In this document: one piece after another, positions 34,796 through 44,765 of the stretch
Layout: the number at the start of each line of letters is the position of its first letter
Position numbering within the stretch: the first letter of the stretch is position 1
NCBI RefSeq assembly: GCF_019649055.1
Contig: NW_026570233.1
Location: 930,001 to 994,000 of the forward strand
Origin: Paramacrobiotus metropolitanus
Lineage: Eukaryota > Tardigrada > Eutardigrada > Parachela > Macrobiotidae
Direction of reading: 5' to 3'
DNA: 64,000 nucleotides
Made by a program: the position numbers and the translations under genes
The notes under the pieces: generated by a model
Seen by the model: the letters and a program-made list of their open reading frames with translations, nothing else
Told to the model about the DNA's origin: nothing
The model's database searches: none

Positions 34796-37726
34796 TTAAT
34801 TATCATTTAACCGTTGTCAAAACGTAAGAAATTTGTAATAGTTTAAATTGCTCCCGATTGGATGATTGTTTAGTTTTACTGGAATTACATGAGTAAAGTG
34901 GATGCATTGTTTAAATGCAGCTGGCAATTAGGTTACTTAATCTCAACGACAAGGTACAAAGCAAAGTTGGCGCTTGTCACGGTGCGGAAATCTCGGGCCC
35001 CCGTTACTATGATTGATTGATTGATTGATTGATTTAATTTCGAGTAGCCAAGCCCGTAAACGGGCACTATCACATATCCTTATCCGTTGAAGAACATCAA
35101 ATATGCTAAGGCTAGTCAAGTCACCACAACTCGTTAAACACCAGTAATACGTACGCTAGAGAAGCAACACGTCACAGAATTGCTGTATATGCCCGTATAG
35201 CCCTAAAACTCCAGAAGAGATCTTTAACAAAAACTAAAAACTGATAGAAATGAAAATTCCAGCAGATTTTGTATATCACGTACGTAACTCCAAGATACGT
35301 TGTGGGTACAAATTACTACTGCAATAAAAACGAGAAAGGTGTAGGTTCCTGCATTTTAGTACCAAGATTGGTACAAATCACAAGCTTAGTAAAATGTGCG
35401 GTTTTATAATGCTAATTCGGTAACACATGTAAGTTAGTGCCGGAAACAATAAAAATACCATTAGTCCTGCGTGGAAAACGTATTTCGCCGGCGGAACTTG
35501 CTGCTCGACAAGCCATGTTTTGACGGACAAATAGACATTGCTCGTGGTGGCAGCTAGGTGCAATCAGTTACGTTGTGTAGAGCATAATTTAGGTAGTCTA
35601 TAGACTGTTGTACGGCTCTCTTGTTAGTAACATGTCCAAGTCGACTGGGCTTTCTTACACGGAGTACCGTACATCGTTTACAAATGGCCGACTTTATTCA
35701 AAAGAAATCAGACTGCATGCTGTAGTAGCTGAGGCTATGTACGCATACCACACTGCTCATTGTGCTAAAGATGGCTCCGCGCCTTTAATATTAATTTTTG
35801 TCTTTTAGCGAATGAGCTTGATTGACAGGCGTCAAGTTTGTTCAAAAGCTCGAAAGCTGCTAATGATTCCCATCGATCTTTAGCTCACTGCCGGTATTTT
35901 AAATACTCTGTAATGATATAGATATGATTGTACTGTATCTGTACTCCTTTTTAAGACTACCAGGTAATCCATGATAGCAAGTCGCAACATAGCGTCGGAT
36001 GTTATCAATGTGCAAAAATAAGCTTACGCTTTTCGCTAGTGCTTTATACTGTGCGTTTGCATTACCCTGACATACAAATTAAATTATACAGGTAGTTGAA
36101 AAATATCAGAAATTACGATAACTTGTAAAAGATAGCGACATCGAATAATTAGAACCTACTGCCCTCAACCCACCAGGAAGTCGTTGGTTATAACCTGCAT
36201 ATGCGTCTGCAGATAGTAAAGCGGGCTACACGACAGGTCACCTTTAAATAAAATAATAATTTATGCCAAATTTGTATTTTTTGGGTGATCAATAATTAAA
36301 TATGATCTTTCTCGGCTCCTGTTTGTCTGGCCAGTACCCACATACGTGTGTCTGTCGGAAGGGTACAACTACAACCTGCCTGCTGTTATCATCCAGACAA
36401 GCTTTCTGCGGACAATAAACTCGCCAGCCATCTTTGTCCGTCATACGCAAGAAAAAAAACGTCGCTTTGTTGTCTCAACAAAGAAGATGGCCAACGATAT
36501 TGCAACAACCTGTCAGACATGGCAATTCCGTTTTCCGGATGATTTAGTGCGAATGCTCACCGGTGAGATTGGAGAACATCATGACGCTCAGACCGGGCTC
36601 GAAAAAACTCTTTATGCAGGGATCAATAACCGGTAATACCAAACTGTCAATCAGCTTTCATCCTAATCGCAAAACAAAGAGGTATCTACACAAAAAAAAC
36701 AACGACAAAAGCCAACATCAACCCAGCGGGCATAAATTTTTTTGCGGTTGAAGCTTTTATTAGTAAAACTGTTGTGATGCCGCCGCATTGCCGTGTGCCG
36801 CTTCAAATTCTCACGGATGCTTCAACTAGTAAGAAAAGGACGCTTTTGACATGCGAGATCAATGAATATGAAGCCGGCTAATCTCTCGTGAAAAAAACAT
36901 GGCACGTAGAAAAAGCGTTACGGCAAAGCATTAAACTGTTAAAATCAGTTTCCTGGTATAAGTTCTTTAAGTGTGTTCACATGGATTTTCCCTATTGTAG
37001 AATGTCGATTATCAGTGGTCTGTGTTTATTTATGGGACATCTTTTTTATTATACTCCTTCCTCCTGCCTCTGCAACTTATCGGTATCTTGGAAGTTACCA
37101 GACATATGCAACCGTAAGATCGCCTAAGTCTGTTTTCTTACCAAATTTAGCTACAATTCAGTTACTGTAAAACTTAAATTACATTCACGCTCTGATTCGC
37201 GAAACAGGGGGACACAATCATCTATACACTGCATAATCATGGTGGGTCACGATTTCCCCATCGAAAATGGTTGGTGGAGTGTCTGGATGGGGAAGCTGCA
37301 GTCGGTAAAGCAGACTAACTAATTCGTAATAGAAACTAGAGTGTACATACGTATAGCCGTATAGGCGATCCTTATTCATCCGGTGACTGTTTTTTAGGGA
37401 TACAGTAAGTCAGGACGGGACAGTCAATTTATTAACCTTGCAAAACAAGGACCGCTAAAAAATATAGAATTTGCCCCAATTATCATAAGACGGAACAGAA
37501 CCAAAACGCTTGCATTGTCACAAAAAAATAAGTGAAGCGACCTGTTCGAATAGACAACTTCTTGCGGATCTGCCTGTCGCATAATTATTTTTTTACTGTA
37601 ATTCTTATTTTCTTTCCAGAGATCTGATTGATGATTTTGAGGTAAGCATACGGCCAAGTTCCGCTTTAAAGTATAATTAAGAAATTACGCTATAGTCTAT
37701 TGGCTTTTCATGTTATTTAAATGCAG
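34796..37726. other. Long noncoding or poorly resolved stretch between K2 and the Cys/Tyr-rich gene
   Basis: Mostly AT-rich with no recognisable domain. Possible 5' exons of the next gene lie near 36981-37108 (hydrophobic, ending at a GTAAG donor in suitable phase) and 37620-37641. Neither can be confirmed. A probable LINE tail lies at 35011-35110. Confidence 0.45.
35011..35034. repeat. (GATT)n microsatellite
   Basis: Six GATT units. On the minus strand they directly follow a short hairpin-bearing sequence (GCCCGTTTACGGGC at about 35050-35063), a layout typical of the 3' end of a truncated non-LTR retrotransposon. Confidence 0.8.
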
Positions 37727-38797
37727 TATGTTTATCCCTTGTGCGAATGCAGCGGCTACAAGAAGTTTGGTGCAAGTTCATGTTTCCTTACAAGCCGCCC
37801 TCGGCAGGAGTGTATCCGTATTATCCTAAGTAAGAAATATGGCTTTTTTATACTAGCACCTTTTTTATATACTAGCACCTTACTTTTTTTTTATACTAGC
37901 ACCTTTTTATACTCGTACCTTGGTAAACCACGGGTAATAATTTTGCAGCTGCTTCTACCGAAACTACACCACACAGTTTCACTGCTTCAATGCGAACAAT
38001 TCAACTATGAGCATGAACAGCTTCGTAACCGGTAGAGCTGTGATGCGGCCAATGAATAAATTTCCCACTGTTGAATAAATTTACTTTACATTGCTAACTT
38101 ATTACTAGGTGTGTGGGATGATGATCTCAATTTTTTTACCTGGCGTATCGGACCCGACGACACCAGCGCCATGAAATGCTGCACGACACCTAAAGGGTAC
38201 TACATCGATTACGGATCCTGCTGTACGGACTGGTGGCACGTTTATCCATATTGTCTTTTGAACTGTGTTATGAAACGTTGACCTTTTCTGTATGATTAAC
38301 AGATTATTCTCCAACGCACGACCAATTTGGGGAATTCTACGATTCCAACTTTATGTTCCTGGTTTACTGCAGCCCGGGGAATGTGATGACGGGAATGGCC
38401 AAGAAGCTAAACCCTAGTTCACTGGGTTATAACATTGACTGGATTCAGTGTTGTCGCCTGGGGTAGTTATGCCAGAATACTGACTGACCGAAAAATCAGG
38501 AAACGGTTTTTACTTTGCAGGTACGGTGTACCGCAAGTTGTATCCCCTCCCGTGACCCAGAGTTATAGCGGACATCCGACGTATTATGCCAAGGAGCAGT
38601 ACTATCCTTCACAAATACCCAGCGGCTACCAGGCGCAGTATCGCAGTTTATCTGGTTCGAGCGATGCCACCGGTAACCAAACGAGGTTCTCGCAAAAGCG
38701 GATGTGGTTTCAGAATAAGCCGGATGTAGAGGATTCTGGTTCATACAAAAATTCGTTTGCACTGGATGGCCCTTATAATTCCGCTGTTAAGCTGTGA
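37727..38797 (+). CDS. Cys- and Tyr-rich protein of unknown function (5' end unresolved)
   Basis: Exons 37727-37829, 37949-38031, 38109-38276 (or 38264), 38303-38462 and 38521-38797 join in consistent phase. The N-part has YKPPSAGVYPYYP and NCFYRNYTTQFHCF. The middle has paired cysteines (KCC, GSCCTDWWHVYPYCLLNC, IQCC). The C-part is Tyr/Ser/Gln-rich (PTYYAKEQYYPSQIPSGYQA) and ends NSAVKL. The cysteine pattern suggests an extracellular disulfide-bonded protein, but no signal peptide is securely placed. The intron at 38277-38302 would be only 26 bases; the donor at 38265 gives 38. No family recognised. Confidence 0.6.
37844..37921. repeat. Minisatellite in the first intron of the Cys/Tyr-rich gene
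   Basis: Four imperfect units of about 20 bases with core TTTTTATACTAGCACCT. The last unit is changed to TACTCGTACCT. Confidence 0.8.
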
Positions 38798-39658
38798 TTA
38801 AATAAGGTGTTTGTTCGTCGCTGCCTTTCGAAACAACTAGCCGCATAAAGCAATCGCAAAGTACCGGCTGTGTTTTTTTTTACTCTGTACTCTGTAGATG
38901 CTTACTGAGGTATGGCTTCTGGACCTGTTTCTTGTTATGCTACATGCTGGCGATTATAACGGTTAGGATGTATCATTTGAAAGCTGTTGCTCGCATTACA
39001 AACATACTACATACAGTACGAGCATACTGTATGTGTTGCGTGGAAAACTGACATCAAGGCGTGCTGCGTGTGTTGCGTGGTTTGAACTGACATCAAAATG
39101 GAGAAAATTCACGGACGTCCGGTGCTTGGAGCAATACTAAGAGCCCGATGTGACAGCGTAATGCGATCTTCCCCTCGAAGGTTTAGAAACTCTCATTCTT
39201 TTTGTATGAATTTGGGCGTAAAAAGTGGTTTTTCCCCAGTGCTCGTATTGAAATGCGTTGCTCAAAACCAGGCTGGTGCATAATAAACCGCTAGAAGTAC
39301 ATGTATGCTATCACGACGCACAGGAAAGTGCAAAAAAGGCGAGCCAGTGTTTGTTTGCTGAACACGCTTCCGCAAAGCGACAAGCACGGAAATTTCGCCC
39401 GCATAGATTACGCATTGGCATGATGAATAAACTTGCAGATAGCATCACCTCTGTTGGCAGAATTGCGAATACATTAATTTCTGCTAGCCGTTATGAGCGC
39501 TAGCATTGGGTACAGCGGAGGAGCCAGCATGCTCTGTACGGTAACGTATTTTTTGTAGTAACAGTTGTTAGGTTTCTCCGTTTGCAGCGTAGTAGCACAG
39601 CCGGTAGCCGGTAAAATAGCACAAAAACTGTTGCACTGCATTACGCCGAATATTCACC
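38798..39658. other. Spacer upstream of the P-loop gene cluster
   Basis: No gene seen. ACATACAGTA and its complement form a 10-bp hairpin near 39009-39034. GTGTTGCGTGG ... CTGACATCAA is repeated near 39032 and 39069. Confidence 0.5.
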
Positions 39659-41086
39659 ATGGGCCCTTGGGGATCTAAGCCAGCCGGTCCCGATTTAGAA
39701 GCACTCCGAAGACAGAGAGAAGCGGAGTATAATGCGCGGGAACAGCGATATCGGGAGGAGCGCAAGCACGAAACGGAATCCATGATGCGACAAATGTTGG
39801 AAGTGCAGCAGAGAGCCGATGCCGAACGGCAACGCCTGGAAGCTGAAAATCGTGCCGAGCAGCAGAGGAACTTGGAGGCTAGGATGGCCGAGATGCAACG
39901 CCGCGACAAGGATCATGAGGAGCAGCGGGCGCGGGAGCGGGCTTTGTTCGAACAGCGCTTGCAAGAGATGACGAACGCCTCGACCGCTGAACGCCGCCAG
40001 ATGCAGGAAGAATTTAAACGCGAACAGCAGCGTCTCGAGGAGGAACGCCGAGCGGCCATGGACCGCCGTGATGCCGAACACAGGGCCCAGCAGGAACGCG
40101 AAAAAATTATCTTTCAAAAGCAACTGGACGATCTAAAGGGCGCCACGGAGGCCGAACGCATGAAGCTGCAGGAAGATTTTCGCCGGCAGCAGGAAAACAT
40201 GGAAGCGCGATGGGCCGGTGAACGACAGCATTATGAGGAGAAATTGTCCGATATGGCGGAAAGTATGCAGGAAGCCGAGGAGAAAGTGAGAGAGATGGCT
40301 GAACAACTGGAAAAGCCGATTAAGGATCGCGAGAACAAGGTGGCGTTTGTCAACGGATTGAATCTAAAGATTCGCCAGAACAACTCGCTACTGTTAGTCG
40401 GTCCGAAAGGGATGGGTAAGAGCACATTTTTATGGCTGCTGAACATAGGAAAAATTCCCAAGCGGACCATCCGGGACGGGACAGTGGACATTATCCAGTT
40501 ACCCGGTTTTGTGGACTCTATTGGATTACGTGGCTGGACACCGGAGGAACTACTAAAACTGGTGGTGCTGATGATCTACGAAGGCATTCCCAAAGATTTG
40601 ATCATGTTCAGCAATGATCGTATTGATCTGCCAATCAACTCCTTAGGCCTGCTGGGTATTAACAACCCGTTGATTGTCGTTATGTCCAGTGATTTCTGGA
40701 AGCTGTACCAGTCAACACCGGGTGGTAAGCAGAAGATCCATTTGCGAGAGAACGCGCAGGGTGTCCGGATGGTGGAGCCGGCGGAGGATCTGGAGTATGT
40801 GTACAATATGCCGGTGTATGAGGACATCCGCGCGTTCCATCTGGGTATGCCGGTTACGCATCATGACGACATTGAAGCGATCGTCAGAGGACGTCAAGAG
40901 GTCGGTATTCAACCCTTCCAATTCCTGATGGACAAACTGGGTGACATCTTCACGGTGGGAATGGACAATGATTCTAATAAGGAGGCTCTGTTCCGGTTCA
41001 TTTACATCTACGAAAAGAAGTATGCAAGGGATCAATTGAAATTTATGAATAGTGCCACCCTGCAGGATTTTAACTACGTGAATTAA
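39659..41086 (+). CDS. Coiled-coil P-loop NTPase, paralogue 1 (475 aa)
   Basis: Single exon. Residues about 15-220 are a long charged heptad-like coiled coil rich in Arg, Glu and Gln with repeated EERRAAMDRRDAEHRAQQ-type blocks. Residues 248-256 are GPKGMGKST, a Walker A motif, followed by FLWLL. About 30 residues on is VDIIQLPGFVDSIGLRGW, which aligns with the DTPGFGDS switch region of septin/AIG1-type GTPases but has Leu where the Asp of DxxG is expected. No NKxD specificity motif is evident. The C-terminal 200 residues are conserved in all three paralogues (TPITHHDDI-type, RFIYIYEKKY, LQDF). No known family recognised. First of three genes in the same orientation. Confidence 0.75.
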   Translation: MGPWGSKPAGPDLEALRRQREAEYNAREQRYREERKHETESMMRQMLEVQQRADAERQRLEAENRAEQQRNLEARMAEMQRRDKDHEEQRARERALFEQRLQEMTNASTAERRQMQEEFKREQQRLEEERRAAMDRRDAEHRAQQEREKIIFQKQLDDLKGATEAERMKLQEDFRRQQENMEARWAGERQHYEEKLSDMAESMQEAEEKVREMAEQLEKPIKDRENKVAFVNGLNLKIRQNNSLLLVGPKGMGKSTFLWLLNIGKIPKRTIRDGTVDIIQLPGFVDSIGLRGWTPEELLKLVVLMIYEGIPKDLIMFSNDRIDLPINSLGLLGINNPLIVVMSSDFWKLYQSTPGGKQKIHLRENAQGVRMVEPAEDLEYVYNMPVYEDIRAFHLGMPVTHHDDIEAIVRGRQEVGIQPFQFLMDKLGDIFTVGMDNDSNKEALFRFIYIYEKKYARDQLKFMNSATLQDFNYVN

Positions 41087-42113
41087 GCCAGCTGATGAGA
41101 CATGTTCGTGATGTGAAGTCGTTCAAGCCGGCAAGCTGGCTATCTAGTGTGGAACAGAACTCTGAAACTTATCATTGCATGTCATATACCCCAAGTGCTT
41201 GTCTTTGCATATTCGTTTTCGCAGCTTTTGATACTACTGTCTAGCTGATCGAGATGTTCTTCCAATTTTGTCTACACTTGTTAACAAAACTTTCAGTCAT
41301 AGCAGCTGATTGTCAGCCCTCGAATGTTTGCACTCTTCACATGCCTATTGTTGAAAAAAATATTATGGAATTATATTAGTTCATATCAGTTTGTATCGGT
41401 TTATTATATCAGTTAGGTATTTTCTCGATACCGTGAGTATCTACAGTGAAATGTCGCTTTTGTAAAAATCATACCAAGTCCAGGAGCCACCGATTATTTT
41501 CTTAAATTCTGCCGGCTGCTTTTTTGGTGAATATATTTGTTAACCGTGACCAAGTCGTGACCAATGCCACCGTCGTGACCAATGGTGGCATTGGTCACGA
41601 CTTTCAGAATTCTTTTGTCAGCGGAAACGCAGTACGTGCCCTAAAACGAGTGATGCGCAGACAGGATGATCATTTTAGAAGATAAAATACCGACGCGTTC
41701 ACGTTCCCTGTGAACGGAAGTATGATAAAATAAAACAAAGGCTGATGCGTCCGTTGTTCAACCACTCGTCATCAACGAAAGAATGCAAACATCCGTGGAG
41801 TTTGACCAGGGCGCCGCTGTCTTAAAAAGCTTGTACTCTGGACTGAAGTAAACTAACAGTTACCCATAACAAAATATGCAGAGTAATATGTTAACTTGTT
41901 AAGTGCGACTACTTGTAGTACATAACGTTTCCTTTTTGATTAGACAAGTTCAAGCAACTACACACGGTGAAAGTGCCAAAATTAGCTGGTTTATTGCATA
42001 GTACTGAGCATAATAATAGTAAAAACACAGTCTGTATTGCGTCTTTAATTGTTTCCCTGTTATATTAAAATTTTCAGACGCACAGCCTCTGTTTTTAGTT
42101 AAGAGCAGCGATC
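41087..42113. other. Spacer between P-loop paralogues 1 and 2
   Basis: No gene. Contains the long hairpin at 41552-41603. Confidence 0.5.
41552..41603. repeat. Perfect 20-bp inverted repeat, 12-base loop
   Basis: AAGTCGTGACCAATGCCACC, 12 bases, then the exact complement. The loop itself repeats GTCGTGACCAAT from the arm, so three copies of the word stand in alternating orientation. Confidence 0.9.
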
Positions 42114-43607
42114 ATGCCAGTCGATTATATAACTCCCTTAATTAGTGCCGGCGTCGGCCTTTTGACGTCCCTCATGGGCGGATCGCTACGCGGATCAAGC
42201 AGCGCCGATGGTCAGAACCTGGATATGGCGGCTATCCAGCGCGCCGAGGACGAGGACCGAATGCGGCGAGAAGAGCAGTACCAAAACGAGCGCCGGGAAG
42301 ATCACGCCCAACTGCTGCGGCTGATCCGCGATCTGACCGAGCAGGGCGCCGTGGAACGCCAACGCCTGGAACAAGAATACCGGCAGCAGCAGCAGAATAT
42401 GGCAGCGGAACAAGCCGCCTGGATGCAACGCCGCGAAGAGGAATTCACCCAGCAACGGGAGCGAGACAACGCCTTGTTCCAGCAACGCTACATGGAAATG
42501 CAGAATGCCACGGCGGCAGAACGGCAGCGTATGCAGGATGATTTCCGGCGGGAACAGCAGCGGCTGGATGACGTTCGCCGGGCCGAGACGGAAAATCGCG
42601 AGCGGGAGTTCCAAATGCAGCGGGAACGTGACGCACTGGCGCTGCAGGAGAAGCTGGGGGTATTACGCAGCGATGCGGCTAGGGAGCAGCAGCGCATGGA
42701 GGAGGATTTCCAAGGCCGGCAACGCTGCCTGGAGGAACAGTGGACGGAAGATAAAGCGCGACATGAAGAACGTCTGGCGGCCATGAAGGAGAGTATGCAG
42801 GAAGCGCAGGAGCGGGTACGCGTGCTGACCGAACAACTGGAAAAACCGGTAAAGGATCGCGAGGAAAAATTAGCGTTTGTCAACGGACTGCAGTTGCCCA
42901 TACTCCAGACGAATTCCCTGCTGTTGGTTGGTCCAAAAGGCACCGGTAAGAGTACGTTCTTGTGGTTGCTGGGTAAAGGTCAAATCCCGAAACGGACGAT
43001 TCGCGACGGCACCGTGGAGATCATTCAGCTGCCGGGTTTTATCGACTCCATCGGACTGCGCGGCTGGACCGTCGAGGAAATGCTGAAACTGCTGGTGCTG
43101 ATGATCTACGAGGGGCTGCCCCAAGATGTCATCGTGTTCGGCAATGATCGCATTGACCTGCCGGTGACCACGCTGGGACTGTTGGGCGTCAGCAATCCCA
43201 TGATTGTCATCATGTCCAGTGAATTCTGGAAGATGTACCAGCCACCTAACGGGCGGCCGCCCAAGCTACATTTGACGGAGACTAGTTATGGTGTCCGGCG
43301 CGTGCAGCCCGAAAGCGATCTGGACTTTGTGTACAATTTTCCGGCTTACAATGATATCAAGCAGCTGCAGTTGGGCACACCGATTACACATCATGACGAT
43401 ATCGACGGGCTGGTTAGGAACCGTCAATATGCCGGTGTCCGGCCGTTTCAGATTCTTCAACAGAAACTGGGAGGTGGTTTTACAACGGCCATGCAGAACG
43501 ACTACCACACCGAGGCCATTTTTCGGTTCATTTATATTTATGAAAAAAAGTACGGGAAAAATAAGCTGCAGTTCATGAACCATGCAACGCTGCAGGATTT
43601 TGTTTAA
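42114..43607 (+). CDS. Coiled-coil P-loop NTPase, paralogue 2 (497 aa)
   Basis: Single exon. It differs from its neighbours by an N-terminal hydrophobic stretch (DYITPLISAGVGLLTSLMGG, residues 4-23) that could anchor or associate with membrane. The coiled coil runs from about residue 38 to 245. Walker A GPKGTGKST is at 273-281, switch-like LPGFIDSIGLRGW follows, then LLKLLVLMIYEGLP-type helix and THHDDIDG. The C-terminus ends HATLQDFV. Close to paralogue 1 in the NTPase domain and diverged in the coil. Function unknown. Confidence 0.75.
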   Translation: MPVDYITPLISAGVGLLTSLMGGSLRGSSSADGQNLDMAAIQRAEDEDRMRREEQYQNERREDHAQLLRLIRDLTEQGAVERQRLEQEYRQQQQNMAAEQAAWMQRREEEFTQQRERDNALFQQRYMEMQNATAAERQRMQDDFRREQQRLDDVRRAETENREREFQMQRERDALALQEKLGVLRSDAAREQQRMEEDFQGRQRCLEEQWTEDKARHEERLAAMKESMQEAQERVRVLTEQLEKPVKDREEKLAFVNGLQLPILQTNSLLLVGPKGTGKSTFLWLLGKGQIPKRTIRDGTVEIIQLPGFIDSIGLRGWTVEEMLKLLVLMIYEGLPQDVIVFGNDRIDLPVTTLGLLGVSNPMIVIMSSEFWKMYQPPNGRPPKLHLTETSYGVRRVQPESDLDFVYNFPAYNDIKQLQLGTPITHHDDIDGLVRNRQYAGVRPFQILQQKLGGGFTTAMQNDYHTEAIFRFIYIYEKKYGKNKLQFMNHATLQDFV

Positions 43608-44765
43608 CTTCACTCTGTTCTTACTTTACTTTTTGCGTGGTGCTTTACGATAGTGATGGACAAGAAAATGTGACGTGTGGGCTGATGTGATGTAGGATGT
43701 TTAATACGAGTCTTGTACTTGCTCAGTGTACATAAGATACTGCACTGCTGTCTTTTCTCGTGCGTTTTCATTCTGATAATTATACTTCTAACGACATCCG
43801 TTTCCTAATTCATCTCCATCCCGAATCTTCGGGTTTAGTTGCTTCTCTACCTGGTTGCTTGCCATACATTGAACAAGAGATACGTTTGCGATTCAACTAC
43901 TAGTACATGCACTGCATCAGTATGTCATAATATTATAGTGACACAATACTTAATGCTGTATTACTACAGCGTTTTTACTGTACAGTAGACGTGTGGATTT
44001 ATTTTAACTACAATACTGTACAAGGTAGCCCCGTGTATTCGCGTTCGGCACTCAAGCACTGGGGTAGACATCACGCGTTGACGGGTCCATAAAAAACAAA
44101 CTTAGGGTTAATTTCGTTCTGGACGGTAAGATTGTATGAATACGTATTTATTTAGGTTAGATACGTTAGGTACGTATTTAACTTAATGCGAGTTACGTAT
44201 ACTTCGAAGTCGAAGTATACGTAGTCAAACATAACGTAATTCAGTAAGCGTAACTCTAAGGCTTATTAGGAAATTGTCAAAAATATTGGTATATTGCGAT
44301 ATTACAAGGGTTTCTATAGTAGGAGTGTCTTCAGATTGCGCACGCACCGTCGTAGTACATAGTTTTTTCTCTACCAAATGCCAGTACTGTTAATTTCCTG
44401 AACGGATGCCGATAAGGTCAATATACCAGTTTAACACAAGTTACACAGCAAACGCAACTCACCATCAGTACATGATCTTTAAACCTAATAAGGATAAAAC
44501 GTTTGCTTGCATACTCATATAGTGTAGCAGATGGCTTACAAGGTGTGGCTCTGAGCGAGATTACATACAGTAGTATCGAAATAAGAATATCGTTGTTCTG
44601 CAAAACGTGCGTACGCTAATGGATGTGATTTTGAACACACCAGTGTTATTTTACACAATAATCGCCATCTATTGTCAGGAATCTGGAGCGCACAGTGTTT
44701 GAAAGACAGAATCATTTTTCAGTTGAACGTTTTGACAATTGTCGTCAGTTAGCATCTAAGTAAAA
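43608..44765. other. Spacer between P-loop paralogues 2 and 3
   Basis: No gene. Includes the perfect palindromic hairpin at 44194-44223. Confidence 0.5.
44194..44223. repeat. Perfect 14-bp inverted repeat, 2-base spacer
   Basis: TACGTATACTTCGA, AG, TCGAAGTATACGTA. Confidence 0.88.

Noticed and set aside
35608-35808. A 66-codon plus-strand frame
   Set aside because: Random composition, no conserved features, surrounded by noncoding sequence.
36981-37108. Signal-peptide exon of the Cys/Tyr-rich gene
   Set aside because: Hydrophobic and ending at a phase-compatible donor, but three frames are possible and a competing small exon at 37620-37641 does not fit, so it was not added to the gene.
37843-37921. 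Possible CRISPR-like array
   Set aside because: Only four imperfect units with no distinct spacers; it is an intronic minisatellite in eukaryotic DNA.
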